Shown: positions 8,761 through 18,968, numbered from the stretch's first letter. The stretch: DNA of 64,000 nt from Streptomyces asoensis (GCF_016860545.1 NZ_BNEB01000003.1:2108001-2172000); one strand, 5' to 3'. A program made the numbers and translations. The notes: generated by a model not told the origin, from the letters alone.

Positions 8761-10806
8761 TTGAGAATGTTCACGCGCCGCCGCGCCGCGGCGCTCGCCA
8801 CCGCGGTGGCACTCGCCGCCGCGGGCACCCTGGCCGCGGCACCCGGTGCCGTCGCCGACGACGCCGGGCCCTGGCCGGGCACCGAGGGCAAGATCCTCAA
8901 CGACGGGGGTCTGGTCATCGACCCCGTCACCGGAAAGACGAGCACCATCCCCAACGTGGGGAGCTACGCCACCTGGGCGCCCGACGGCAGCCGCGTGCTC
9001 AGCGTCTCCGGCCAGATCTCCAGCGTGCTGCCCAACGGCACCAAGAAGATCACCCTGCCGTGGGCCGAGGGCCTGCGCTCCAGCGCCCCGTACGAGGACC
9101 TGACCTTCTGGAACGGCGGCCGCTACGTCGTCTTCGCCAGCGGCGGCCAGCTCGCCTACGGTCCCTCCGACGCCTCGTGGGCGCCCGGTCCGCTGCTCCC
9201 GGCGAACCTGGAGCCGGCCACCGTCTGCGACTCCGGGCCGAGCGTGAACGTCAACGGCCTGGTCGCCTTCGAGCGCCGCGCCGGAAGCTGCTCCGCCGCC
9301 GCCGGCGTGTACCTCTACGACAGCGGCGCGCGGACGGTCAGGCTCGCCCTGGCCGACGCCGAGCAGCCCGCCTGGTCCCCGGACGGCACCAAGCTGGCGT
9401 TCGTCCGCAAGGACACCGACGGCAACCCCCAGATCTTCACGGCGAAGGCCGACGGCACCGACGTCAAGCAGCTCACCACTGGCCCGCGCCGGTTCGCCTC
9501 GCCGTCCTGGTCGCCCACCGGCAAGCGGATCATCTTCGACGCCCACACCTCGCCGAACAGCGACGACGTGCACACCGTCGAGTACGCCGACGCGACGACC
9601 GGCGAGCTGACCGCGGTCACGGACGCCACGCAGGGCACGCACGTCGGCAACCCCAGCTGGCAGCCGCTGCGGCAGAACAGCACGGGCCGCGTCTGGGGCG
9701 CCAACGCCTACCTCACCGCGACCGCCTCGTCGCGCTGGACCTGGAACACCCTCGGCCGCAGTGAGCCCGGGCTGATGAACGCCAAGTCCGCGGTGCTGGT
9801 CAACCAGGACGACCCGGCGTACGCCGTCACCGCCCCCGCCCTGGCAGGCCGGAAGGAGGGCCCGGTGCTGATGACCCAGAAGACCGGGCTCTCGTCGACG
9901 ACGAAGAACGAGCTGAAGCGGATCCTGGCGCCGGGCAAGCCCGTCTACCTGACCGGCAGCGCGTCCGTCCTGGACAACACGGTCGCCGCCCAGGTGAAGG
10001 CGCTCGGGTACGTCCCCGTGCGGCTGACCGGCGCGGACCGCTACGCGACGTCGGTGATGGTGAGCAGGACCATCACCTCCGCCCCCAAGTACGTCTTCCT
10101 GGCCGGCGGCACCGAGTACCGCGCGGCGCTCTCGGCGGCGGCCGCGGCCGGCTCCGACGGCTCCGCCAGCGCGGCCGGGATCGTCCTCACCAACGGCAAC
10201 AAGCTGACCGCGTCGGTGCAGGCGTACCTGAACAGCCTCAACCCCGACAAGACCATGATCATCCCGGTCGGTTCGGCGGCGAGCTACGCGCTGACCCACA
10301 CCGCCTTCTCCCGGTGGCCGTCCACGTACTCGTACTACCCGATCTCGGGGACCACGGACGGCTCCCTCTCGGTGGCCATCGCCATGTTCTGGTGGACCGC
10401 GCCGAACATGACCGGCCTCGCCTACTCCGGCGCCTGGCGCGACGGAGTCTCGGGCGCCGCGGCGATGAACGTCTTCGGCCCCCTCCTGTGGAGCAGCAGC
10501 GCCACCACCCTGTCGCCCGAGGTGAACAACTACCTCGTGCGCGAGACCGCCAGCGTCAACTCCATGGTCGGGTTCGGCGGCACCGGCTCGCTCGCCCAGG
10601 CGGAGCTGAACACCGCGGGCACCTCGATGAGCGCGGGCAGCGCGTACTTCACGTACCGCCCGTACTACAACGGCCTCGTCCCGGCGGCGACGTCGGCGCG
10701 GGCTCTCGCCGCGGGCACCGACGGCGGCGCCCCGGGCGCCACGCGTCCCGAGCGGGTCGGCGCCCAGCCGAACCTGGCACCGCTCAAGACGCTCCACCGG
10801 CAGTAA
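8761..10806 (+). CDS. Secreted beta-propeller protein with CWB2 cell-wall-binding region
   Basis: Encodes 681 aa from TTG 8761, or 679 from ATG 8767; GGGGG lies 8 nt before the TTG. A signal peptide occupies about residues 1-34 (cleavage near AVADDA). About 40-320 contain TolB/WD40-like propeller blades, seen as repeated W(S/A)PDG(T/S)(K/R) and PSWSPTGKRI motifs. About 385-655 resemble cell-wall-binding repeat 2 modules: the hallmark VRLTGADRYATSV is followed by PKYVFLAGG and later FGGTGSLAQAEL. CWB2 modules in Firmicutes hold surface proteins to the wall. The combination suggests a wall-associated scaffold, but the ligand is unknown. Its 3' end overlaps the convergent methyltransferase gene by 23 bp. 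Confidence 0.85.
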   Translation: MRMFTRRRAAALATAVALAAAGTLAAAPGAVADDAGPWPGTEGKILNDGGLVIDPVTGKTSTIPNVGSYATWAPDGSRVLSVSGQISSVLPNGTKKITLPWAEGLRSSAPYEDLTFWNGGRYVVFASGGQLAYGPSDASWAPGPLLPANLEPATVCDSGPSVNVNGLVAFERRAGSCSAAAGVYLYDSGARTVRLALADAEQPAWSPDGTKLAFVRKDTDGNPQIFTAKADGTDVKQLTTGPRRFASPSWSPTGKRIIFDAHTSPNSDDVHTVEYADATTGELTAVTDATQGTHVGNPSWQPLRQNSTGRVWGANAYLTATASSRWTWNTLGRSEPGLMNAKSAVLVNQDDPAYAVTAPALAGRKEGPVLMTQKTGLSSTTKNELKRILAPGKPVYLTGSASVLDNTVAAQVKALGYVPVRLTGADRYATSVMVSRTITSAPKYVFLAGGTEYRAALSAAAAAGSDGSASAAGIVLTNGNKLTASVQAYLNSLNPDKTMIIPVGSAASYALTHTAFSRWPSTYSYYPISGTTDGSLSVAIAMFWWTAPNMTGLAYSGAWRDGVSGAAAMNVFGPLLWSSSATTLSPEVNNYLVRETASVNSMVGFGGTGSLAQAELNTAGTSMSAGSAYFTYRPYYNGLVPAATSARALAAGTDGGAPGATRPERVGAQPNLAPLKTLHRQ

Positions 10807-11980
10807 CCGCCTGCCCGGCGGGGGCGCCGACGAGCATCGTCGGCGCCCCCGCCACCCGGGTCAGGAAGACGGTCGCCGAGTGCGGCCCGTGACCCTTGGG
10901 GAGCACCTTTTTGCGCAGCTCCTCCGGCTCCACCGCGGACCCGCGCTTCTTCACGGTCAGGATCCCGACCCCGCGCTCGCGCAGCAGGGACTTCAGCCTC
11001 TTCACGTTGAAGGGCAGCCGGTCGGTGATCTCGTAGGCCGTCGCGTACGGCGTGGGGCGCAGGGTGTCCGCGGTGACGTAGGCGATCGTCTCGTCGATCA
11101 GCCCGCCGTCCAGTTCCTCGGCCACGTCGGCGACCAGATGCGCCCGGATGACGGCCCCGTCCGGCTCGTACAGGTACCGCCCGACGGGCCGCACGTGCGG
11201 GTCGGGCAGTCCGCGGCCGAGCAGCGTCCGCGGCCCGGGCAGCAGGGTGGCCCGCACGGCCCCCGGCTCGGTCCCGAACCACAGCACCGCCTCCTTCACG
11301 TCCCCGCCGTCGGAGATCCACTCGGCCTCCGCCTCGGCGGGGATCGCCTCGTGCGGCACACCGGGTGCGATCTTCAGGGCGGCGCGCGGGGCGGCGAGAG
11401 CGGCGCCGACCGCCCAGGACAGGGGAGGGGAGTAGGCCTCGGGGTCGAAGATGCGACCGCGGCCTCCCCGGCGGGCCGGATCGACGAACACGGCGTCGTA
11501 GCCGCCGGTGTCCACCTCCGTGACGTCCGCCTCCCGCACCTCGATCAGGGCGCTCAGCCCGAGCGCCTCGGCGTTCGCGCGCGCCACCTCCGCCGTTGCC
11601 GGGTCCCGGTCGACGGCCAGCACCCGGATCCCGGCCCGGGCGAGCGCGATCGCGTCACCGCCGATCCCGCAGCACAGGTCGGCGACCGAGGTCACGCCGA
11701 GCGCCTTCATCCGCTCGGCCCGGTGCCCGGCGACACTCGCGCGCGTCGACTGCTCCACCCCGTTCGGCGTGAAGAACATGCGTTCCGCGTCCGCGGCCCC
11801 GAACTTCACCGCGGCCCGCTGCCGCAGCCGGGCCTGGCCGATGGCGGCGGACACCAGCTCGGTGGGGTGCTCGCGGCGCAGCCGGGTGGCGACGGCGAGT
11901 TCGTCGGCGGGAGCGGTGCCGCGCACCGCTTCGAGGAGGGCGCGGCCCTCGGGGGTGAGCAGCGGAGCGAGGACGGTCAC
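10784..11980 (-). CDS. Class I SAM-dependent methyltransferase with THUMP-like domain
   Basis: Encodes 398 aa. An N-terminal helical region comes first; a Rossmann methyltransferase core covers about residues 95-270, with the SAM-binding motif VADLCCGIGGDAIALA, the acidic VDRDP strand end and YDAVFVDPARRGGRGR. About 310-385 is a C-terminal THUMP-like region with YEITDRLPFN and a basic LRERGVGILTVKKRGS segment. These features suggest an RNA (possibly tRNA) substrate, but the target is not known. The start is GTG 11980, where the conserved LLTPEGRALLEAV segment begins; sequence further upstream in frame is repetitive Gly/Arg/Pro and looks non-coding. The final 69 nt contain the terminator hairpin that also serves the convergent gene. 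Confidence 0.85.
   Translation of the reverse strand: MTVLAPLLTPEGRALLEAVRGTAPADELAVATRLRREHPTELVSAAIGQARLRQRAAVKFGAADAERMFFTPNGVEQSTRASVAGHRAERMKALGVTSVADLCCGIGGDAIALARAGIRVLAVDRDPATAEVARANAEALGLSALIEVREADVTEVDTGGYDAVFVDPARRGGRGRIFDPEAYSPPLSWAVGAALAAPRAALKIAPGVPHEAIPAEAEAEWISDGGDVKEAVLWFGTEPGAVRATLLPGPRTLLGRGLPDPHVRPVGRYLYEPDGAVIRAHLVADVAEELDGGLIDETIAYVTADTLRPTPYATAYEITDRLPFNVKRLKSLLRERGVGILTVKKRGSAVEPEELRKKVLPKGHGPHSATVFLTRVAGAPTMLVGAPAGQAVTAGGAS
10818..10852. terminator. 16-bp perfect hairpin inside the methyltransferase 3' end
   Basis: The arms GCGGGGGCGCCGACGA (10818-10833) and its exact complement (10837-10852) are separated by 3 nt. The hairpin lies 12 nt after the CWB2 gene stop yet inside the coding sequence of the opposing methyltransferase, so one element does double duty. 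Confidence 0.75.
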
Positions 11981-12212
11981 CCCCTCATTGTCGGGCCCGC
12001 GCCCCACCCCCGCGGACCTGGGGGTGCCGCCCGCCCTCGCGGACCCGGGGGTGCCGCCCGCCCCCGCGGACCCGGGCCCCGGTCGGCCGGTCGGGGCGTC
12101 GGTCGGCCCGGCGGACCGCCGGCGCCCCGCTGTGGGCCAGTCGGTGGATGGTGCGCGGCCGGCGGAGGTGTCGGTCCGGGTTCCGGGGCGGTGGCTGCGA
12201 GGATCCGGCGCC

Positions 12213-13214
12213 ATGGGACCTGTCGTACAAGATGATGACAAGCGCGGCTGTTCTCACCTGCCGCGCCGGCGCGCGCTCAGCGGCATCCGGCGCGCGGGCG
12301 GGCGTGCGGGGATCCGGAGCGTGTTCGTCGTCCTCGCGCTGGCCGTCCTCGCGTCGGGCTGCTCGGGAGGCGGTGAGGGTCCCGGCCGCGCGGCCCGCCC
12401 CGCGCCGGGCCAGCAGCCCGCGAAGGCGGCACCCCCCGAGGCGCCGCCCGCCCGCGCCCTGCACGGCTACGCCGGCCGGCTCCGCGCCGCGCACCGGGCC
12501 CGCGTCGCCGCGGCCAGGCGCTGGGGCCTCGGGCAGGTCCCGCTGACGCCCCCGGCGCCGCCCGCGCACAAGCCGGAGATCACCACCCGCAAGGGCTTCG
12601 AGGTCGACGGTCACGAGGAGCTCGGTCTCCCGCCGGTCTTCACCGGCGTCCCGACCGAGGACAAGGTCGTCTTCCTCACCATCGACGACGGCGCCGAGAA
12701 GGACCCGGCGTTCCTGCGCATGATGAACGAGCTGAAGATCCCCTACACCGCCTTCCTCAGCGACTACCTGGTCAAGGACGACTACGGCTACTTCAAGAAG
12801 CTTCAGGACCTGGGCGTGGGCCTGAACAACCACACGCTCCACCACCCCTACCTGCCCGCCCTCTCCTACGCCCGCCAGAAGCGGGAGATCTGCGGCATGC
12901 AGGACGTGATCGAGGAGCGCTACGGCAAGCGCCCCACCCTCTTCCGGCCGCCGTACGGCAACTACGACCGCGACACCCTGCGGGCCGCGAAGACCTGCGG
13001 GGTGCGCTACGCCCCGCTGTGGGACGAGGAGGTCTTCGTCGACCACTGGGAGTACCGCGAGGAGGACCGGGACCTGCACCCCGGCGACATCGTCCTGAGC
13101 CACTTCCGCGGCCGCGGCGACTGGAAGGGCACGATGCCCGACATGGTCCGCCGCTTCATGGACAAGGTCACGGCGAAGGGCTACGCGGTGGCCCGGTTGG
13201 AGGACTACCTGTGA
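12213..13214 (+). CDS. Polysaccharide deacetylase (CE4, NodB-like) lipoprotein
   Basis: Encodes 333 aa. A cytoplasmic Arg-rich tip and hydrophobic segment end at a probable lipobox (VLASGC, Cys about 50); a linker follows, and the NodB-homology domain covers about residues 145-333. Deacetylase motifs are TIDDGAEKD (metal-binding Asp pair), NHTLHHPYL (metal histidines), RPPYGNYD, and a C-terminal VLSHFRG with the catalytic His. It should remove acetyl groups from an extracellular glycan, plausibly peptidoglycan or chitin-like material. The ATG at 12213 gives a normal lipoprotein signal. It overlaps the following paralogue by 4 bp (GTGA), indicating translational coupling. Confidence 0.88.
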   Translation: MGPVVQDDDKRGCSHLPRRRALSGIRRAGGRAGIRSVFVVLALAVLASGCSGGGEGPGRAARPAPGQQPAKAAPPEAPPARALHGYAGRLRAAHRARVAAARRWGLGQVPLTPPAPPAHKPEITTRKGFEVDGHEELGLPPVFTGVPTEDKVVFLTIDDGAEKDPAFLRMMNELKIPYTAFLSDYLVKDDYGYFKKLQDLGVGLNNHTLHHPYLPALSYARQKREICGMQDVIEERYGKRPTLFRPPYGNYDRDTLRAAKTCGVRYAPLWDEEVFVDHWEYREEDRDLHPGDIVLSHFRGRGDWKGTMPDMVRRFMDKVTAKGYAVARLEDYL

Positions 13215-14056
13215 GCGCCCGGCCCACGGTGCGGGGGCTGCCGGTCGCCCGCCTGCTCCTCGCGATGCTCATGACCCTGGCCGCCCTGGTCGCCCTGCCG
13301 GGCTGCGCCCAGTCCGTCGACCCCATCGAACGGCTGGGCAAGAAGGCGGCCGCCCGGGTCCGCCCGCACGGCCCTGCCGCGGAACAGGCCTACCGCCGCT
13401 GGGGCCTGACGGCTCCGCTGGCCCCGGCGCCCGCCGCTCCCGCGCGCTCCCTGGCGGGCAGCCCCGGCGCGGCCGTCCCGCCGGTCGTCGACCACGTGCC
13501 GACCGCCGACCGGGTCGTCTTCCTCACCTACGACGACGGCGCCGAGCGCGACCCCCGTTTCGTCGACATGGTCCGCGAACTGCGCCTCCCGGTGAGCCTG
13601 TTCCTCACCGACAGCGTGGTGGGCCCGGGCTACGCCCACTTCGCCCGCCTGCGGTCGGTCGGCGCCGGCATCCAGAACCACACGCTGGACCACCCGGTCC
13701 TGCGCGGTCTGCCGTACGCCGGACAGCGCGCCGAGATCTGCGGCCAGCAGGACAAGCTCCGCGCCCGGTTCGGCCTGCGCCCCCGTCTCCTGCGCCCGCC
13801 CCACGGCGCCTACGACGCCACCACCCGCCGGGCCGCCGCCGACTGCGGCATCGCGGCCGTCGTCCTGTGGCGCGCCGCGATGGGCCCGGCCGGCCTCACC
13901 TACACCCACGGTCCCCGCCACCTGCGCCCCGGCGACGTCGTCGCGGTGGCCCCGGACGAGTCGACCGGCCCGGGCCTGCGGGAACGCACGACCCGCCTCC
14001 TGCGCCAGATCCAGCGACAGCACCTGACGGTGGCCCGCCTGGAGAACTACGTCTGA
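13211..14056 (+). CDS. Second polysaccharide-deacetylase-like lipoprotein, motif 5 altered
   Basis: Encodes 281 aa, a paralogue of the preceding gene that starts at GTG 13211 inside its stop codon. A signal with LVALPGC suggests lipid attachment at about Cys 35. The NodB domain shows TYDDGAERD, NHTLDHPVL and RPPHGAYD. Where the sister protein has GDIVLSHFRG, this one reads GDVVAVAPDES, so the conserved His of the last motif is missing. The metal site looks intact but the catalytic base partner is not, so activity may be reduced or altered. Tandem duplication is the likely origin. Confidence 0.85.
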   Translation: MSARPTVRGLPVARLLLAMLMTLAALVALPGCAQSVDPIERLGKKAAARVRPHGPAAEQAYRRWGLTAPLAPAPAAPARSLAGSPGAAVPPVVDHVPTADRVVFLTYDDGAERDPRFVDMVRELRLPVSLFLTDSVVGPGYAHFARLRSVGAGIQNHTLDHPVLRGLPYAGQRAEICGQQDKLRARFGLRPRLLRPPHGAYDATTRRAAADCGIAAVVLWRAAMGPAGLTYTHGPRHLRPGDVVAVAPDESTGPGLRERTTRLLRQIQRQHLTVARLENYV

Positions 14057-14132
14057 CGAGTGTTTTCGGCCCGTCCGGCGCTCGGGGACGAGGCCCGTCC
14101 AGGGCCGAAATCCCGCCGACGCGCCACGAGCA

Positions 14133-14159
14133 TTGGCACTCCGCTTGACCGAGTGCTAA
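14133..14159. promoter_or_regulatory. CIRCE element 1 upstream of groES
   Basis: TTGGCACTC-N9-GAGTGCTAA differs from the CIRCE consensus at one position. CIRCE is the binding site of the heat-shock repressor HrcA. Confidence 0.92.
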
Positions 14160-14174
14160 TCGCGGTCATAGTCT
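14145..14174 (+). promoter_or_regulatory. groES promoter
   Basis: The -35 TTGACC (14145-14150) and -10 TAGTCT (14169-14174) are separated by 18 nt, as expected for the principal sigma factor. The -35 lies partly in the CIRCE spacer, so HrcA binding would block polymerase. Confidence 0.75.
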
Positions 14175-14179
14175 CGCTT

Positions 14180-14206
14180 CTGGCACTCCCCCCTGGAGAG
14201 TGCCAA
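14180..14206. promoter_or_regulatory. CIRCE element 2 upstream of groES
   Basis: CTGGCACTC-N9-GAGTGCCAA, 20 nt after the first element, lies in the transcribed leader. Paired CIRCE sites are known at Streptomyces groESL1 operons and should give tight HrcA repression. Confidence 0.9.
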
Positions 14207-14303
14207 CAGCGACGGGCAGGTCCGGCACCCGCGACGACGGATCCACCTGGTCGCCACCTCAGACAGTTAGCCCCGTGAGATCTCCGAAGGGGGAGGTCGG
14301 ATC

Positions 14304-14612
14304 GTGACGACCACCAGCTCCAAGGTTGCCATCAAGCCGCTCGAGGACCGCATCGTGGTCCAGCCGCTCGACGCCGAGCAGACCACCGCCTCTGGCCTGG
14401 TCATCCCGGACACCGCGAAGGAGAAGCCCCAGGAGGGCGCCGTCCTCGCCGTGGGCCCGGGTCGCTTCGAGAACGGCGAGCGCCTGCCGCTCGACGTCAA
14501 GGTCGGCGACGTCGTCCTGTACAGCAAGTACGGCGGCACCGAGGTGAAGTACAACGGCGAGGAGTACCTCGTCCTCTCGGCTCGCGACGTGCTCGCGATC
14601 ATCGAGAAGTAA
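14304..14612 (+). CDS. groES: Co-chaperonin GroES (Cpn10)
   Basis: Encodes 102 aa with the full Cpn10 fold: the [12 protein letters not shown] start, the mobile loop (about residues 20-36, [19 protein letters not shown]), and the [25 protein letters not shown] core. It caps GroEL during folding cycles in the cytoplasm. The start is GTG 14304 with GGAGG 10 nt upstream. It is first in the groES-groEL operon and is controlled by two CIRCE sites. Confidence 0.98.
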   Translation: MTTTSSKVAIKPLEDRIVVQPLDAEQTTASGLVIPDTAKEKPQEGAVLAVGPGRFENGERLPLDVKVGDVVLYSKYGGTEVKYNGEEYLVLSARDVLAIIEK

Positions 14613-14630
14613 TTCACCCAGTTTTGCAGT

Positions 14631-14685
14631 GAACTGCGCTCCTGGCCCCGCGTGTTTGTGAAGCCGGGTGCCGGGGGCGCAGTTC
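14631..14685 (+). promoter_or_regulatory. Intercistronic stem-loop between groES and groEL
   Basis: The arms GAACTGCGC (14631-14639) and GCGCAGTTC (14677-14685) bracket 37 nt and are followed by a pyrimidine-rich TTTCTCCCACTTTTT run. It could attenuate transcription or mark an mRNA-processing point between groES and groEL, as proposed for Streptomyces groESL1 transcripts. Confidence 0.6.
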
Positions 14686-14714
14686 GTTTCTCCCACTTTT
14701 TCCGAGAGGGCTGA

Positions 14715-16349
<1,635 letters not shown>

Positions 16350-16380
16350 CGCAGCGCGTCGGTAGGACACACGGCAGTAC

Positions 16381-16421
16381 CGAGGCCCGGCACCCTTGAA
16401 GACAAGGGGTGCCGGGCCTCG
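16381..16421. terminator. 15-bp perfect terminator hairpin after groEL
   Basis: CGAGGCCCGGCACCC (16381-16395) pairs perfectly with 16407-16421 across an 11-nt loop. It separates groEL from a convergent gene and should work in both directions. Confidence 0.85.
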
Positions 16422-16490
16422 GCGTTCTCCCCGCCCCGGTCCTGTCCCCCCGGTTCCACCGCCCGGTCCGCCCTGTTCCACCGCCGCGGG

Positions 16491-17198
16491 CTACTGCTCC
16501 AGCGCGTCCAGCGCCCCCAGCTGTTCCATCAGCCCCAGCCGGTCGTACTGCCACCAGGCTTCGGCGATCTTCCCGTCCTCCCTGCACCTGAAGACGGTCG
16601 TCCCGGTCATGGAGACCCGTTTCCCGGTGGCCGGGATCCCCATGAAGTCGCCCTTGTGGGTGCCGCTCCACGTCCACCGGTTGCACACGCGGTCGCCCTG
16701 TTCGATCTGGTCGTCGAGCGAGAAGGCGAAGTCGAAGCCGCCGCGCCACATCCCGATCTCCCGGCGCATCGCGTCCATCCCCACGGTGTCCTGCTCGTTG
16801 GCGGGGTCGTGGTCGTGGTACTCCTCGGCCACCAGGCCGTCCAGCGGCGGCAGTTCACCCGGCGCGCCGATCGCCTCGAAGAACCGCCGTGCCGTCCCGG
16901 CGTACAACTGGTCGTCCCGTACGACGTCGAGATCCGTGAAGGTCGGCAACTCGTCGCAGAGAGCCACCAGTTCCTGGAAGATCTTGTCCGTCTCGGGAAG
17001 GTTCGAGTTCCGCATCGCCTCCTCGTACGACGGGAACTCCACGATCTCGACGAAGTGCGACGCGTCGGAGCGGTCCTTGCCGACCACCGCGTGCGTCGCG
17101 GTCCGCTTGCCCCTGGTCTGTTCGACCCATGTGTCCATCAGCCGGTCCATCTCGTCGAACCGGCTGGTTCTGCAGTCGATGAGCTGTACGAACGTCAT
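16491..17198 (-). CDS. SnoaL-like (ester-cyclase family) protein with N-terminal ABM-like domain
   Basis: Encodes 235 aa in two parts. Residues about 1-90 look like a dimeric alpha-beta-barrel domain (MTFVQLIDCRTSRFDEMDRL, HFVEIVEFPSYEEAM). Residues about 100-230 are SnoaL/NTF2-like (HDHDPANEQDTVG, GDRVCNRWTWSGTHKGDFMGIPATGKRV, GKIAEAWWQYD), the signature of the ester-cyclase or polyketide-cyclase superfamily. Most such proteins have unknown substrates, and no polyketide genes are nearby. The start is ATG 17198 with GGAGG 7 nt upstream. It converges on groEL with a shared terminator. Confidence 0.8.
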   Translation of the reverse strand: MTFVQLIDCRTSRFDEMDRLMDTWVEQTRGKRTATHAVVGKDRSDASHFVEIVEFPSYEEAMRNSNLPETDKIFQELVALCDELPTFTDLDVVRDDQLYAGTARRFFEAIGAPGELPPLDGLVAEEYHDHDPANEQDTVGMDAMRREIGMWRGGFDFAFSLDDQIEQGDRVCNRWTWSGTHKGDFMGIPATGKRVSMTGTTVFRCREDGKIAEAWWQYDRLGLMEQLGALDALEQ

Positions 17199-17287
17199 GA
17201 CGCCGCCTCCGGCCCCCCTGGGTCCGGTCCTCGTCACGCCCATTTTCCCACCGGAGCGCCGACGTCACCCGTCCACCGCGGAGCCGC

Positions 17288-18061
17288 TCACTGCGGCCCG
17301 TACTTGCGGCCCGTCCGCGAGCTGATACCGCCCAGCAGCGAGCGGGGCGTCACCTTCACCAGTCCCATCAGGGCCTTGTAACGGGGGTCGGGGACCGACA
17401 GCGACTTCCCGCGCGCCAGGTCGTGCAGCGCCGCCGCCACCAGCTTGTCCGCGTCCAGCCACATCCAGCCGGGGATGTTGTCCGTGCCCATCCCCGCCCG
17501 CTCGTGGAACTCCGTGCGCACGAACCCCGGGCACAGGGCCATGAGCCGCACACCGCTGCCCGCCAGGTCCTTCGCCGCGCCCTGCGTGAACTGCACGACC
17601 CACGCCTTGGACGCCCCGTACGTCCCGCGCGGCACGAAGGCCGCCACCGAGGCGACGTTGACGACGCCCCCGCGGCCGCGCTCGCGCATCGCCGCGGTCG
17701 CCGCGGACGTCAGCCGCAGCACGGCCTCGCAGTGCACCTTGAGCATCTTCAGCTCGTCGGCCATGGACACGTCGAGGTAGCGGCCCTTGTTGCCGAAGCC
17801 GGCGTTGTTGACCAGCAGGTCGACGGGGTTCTTGCGGTTGCCGAGCCGGGCGGCCACCGCCTCGATGCCCTCGTCCGTGGCGAGGTCGGCGGTGAGCACC
17901 TCCGCCTCGATGCCGTGCCGGTCGTGCAACTCGGTCGCCTGCTCACGCAGCCGCTTGGTGTCCCGTGCCACGAGGACGAGGTCGTGCCCGTCCGCCGCCA
18001 GTCTGCGCGCGAACGCGGCGCCGATGCCCGCGGTCGAACCCGTAATCAGAGCCGTTGTCAT
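17288..18061 (-). CDS. Short-chain dehydrogenase/reductase (SDR)
   Basis: Encodes 257 aa, a classical SDR: the cofactor motif TGSTAGIGAAFARRL at residues 7-21, NNAGFG near 85-90, catalytic Ser in VASVAAF and the YGASK Tyr-Lys pair at about 148-152. It is an NAD(P)-dependent oxidoreductase of unassigned substrate. The C-terminal VPDPRYKALMGLVKVTPRSLLGG resembles the DltE-like subgroup. The ATG at 18061 has no clear ribosome-binding site, and a -10-like TAACCT lies 6 nt upstream of the start, so the mRNA may be leaderless. Confidence 0.9.
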   Translation of the reverse strand: MTTALITGSTAGIGAAFARRLAADGHDLVLVARDTKRLREQATELHDRHGIEAEVLTADLATDEGIEAVAARLGNRKNPVDLLVNNAGFGNKGRYLDVSMADELKMLKVHCEAVLRLTSAATAAMRERGRGGVVNVASVAAFVPRGTYGASKAWVVQFTQGAAKDLAGSGVRLMALCPGFVRTEFHERAGMGTDNIPGWMWLDADKLVAAALHDLARGKSLSVPDPRYKALMGLVKVTPRSLLGGISSRTGRKYGPQ

Positions 18062-18183
18062 GGCGCAAGGTTAGTGACCTGGAGTGCGGGCGTCCGTTCC
18101 CTGCACCCGGCCTCCCGAAGGTGAAGGCCCGGTGTGCACGCCCGCGCACCCCCGCCCCCGTGCCACGCCCCCCGGGCGCCCGC

Positions 18184-18888
18184 TCATCCCGCGGCCGTCC
18201 CGCTCCGCTCCTCGTCGGCCGCCGCCCCGTACTTCTCCAGGTACGCGCGGGCCTTCGCCAGCGCCTCCGGGTGCAGGGCGTCGCCCGCGGCGAGCAGCCG
18301 GGGCAGCAGTTCCCGGTGCGTGGTGACGGCCCGGAACTCCATCCGCGCCGTCACCTCGTGGTCCGGCCGGTGGACGACCGTCACCGGATCCCCCGCGCGG
18401 ACCTCGCCCGGCACGACGACCCGCAGATACGCTCCCGTGGCCGCCTTCTCGGTGAACCGCCGCACCCACCGCTTCTCGCCGAGGTGTCCCTGGAAGGTGA
18501 GGCACGGTATCCGCCCGGAGGTCACCTCCAGCACGACGTCGGGTCCGACGCGCCAGTGCTCGCCGATCAGCGCGCCGGAGACGTCGAGCCCGGTGGTGGT
18601 GAGGTTCTCGCCGAACGAGCCGTCCGCCAGGGAACGCCCCAGCTCGCGCTCCCAGTCGTCGAGGTCCTCACGGGCGACGGCGTACACCGCCTGGTCGTCC
18701 CCGCCGTGGTGGCGCAGGTCGCACACGGTGTCCCCGGCCAGTCCGCTCGCTCCGACCCCCTTGGGGCCGGGGGCGGCGATCCGCACGGGTCCCTCGACCG
18801 GTCGCTTGTCGATACCGGTCAGTCCCTGCGGCTGATCGGTGTACGGCACGGCCTTCGGACGGCCCAGGTTCACAGACAGAAGCCTCAT
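18184..18888 (-). CDS. MOSC-domain protein (YiiM-like)
   Basis: Encodes 234 aa. The MOSC domain, related to the molybdenum-cofactor sulfurase C-terminus, covers about residues 45-165, with GLAGDTVCDLRHHGGDDQAVYAYA-like sequence, FGENLTTTGLDVSGALIGEHW and IPCLTFQGHL. It contains a cysteine at the position used for sulfur transfer in relatives. A helical tail follows. Related proteins detoxify N-hydroxylated compounds or bind molybdenum cofactor; which applies here is unknown. It is divergent from the LysR gene across 80 bp. Confidence 0.88.
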   Translation of the reverse strand: MRLLSVNLGRPKAVPYTDQPQGLTGIDKRPVEGPVRIAAPGPKGVGASGLAGDTVCDLRHHGGDDQAVYAVAREDLDDWERELGRSLADGSFGENLTTTGLDVSGALIGEHWRVGPDVVLEVTSGRIPCLTFQGHLGEKRWVRRFTEKAATGAYLRVVVPGEVRAGDPVTVVHRPDHEVTARMEFRAVTTHRELLPRLLAAGDALHPEALAKARAYLEKYGAAADEERSGTAAG

Positions 18889-18894
18889 GGACGC

Positions 18895-18924
18895 ACACTA
18901 CGAGCACCCGCATCAAAGTGTCGA
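18895..18924 (-). promoter_or_regulatory. Predicted leaderless promoter of the MOSC gene
   Basis: On the minus strand, TCGACA (-35, 18919-18924) is followed by an 18-nt spacer and TAGTGT (-10, 18895-18900), with 6 nt to the ATG at 18888. No Shine-Dalgarno is present, which fits a leaderless transcript. Confidence 0.6.
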
Positions 18925-18968
18925 CGTGATATTCGCCCACCGGTCCAAGGCTCACTTATGATCGGGGG

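Noticed and set aside
14631-14685. groES-groEL stem as full terminator
   Set aside because: The two genes form an operon; a 37-nt loop is long, so partial attenuation or processing is more likely.
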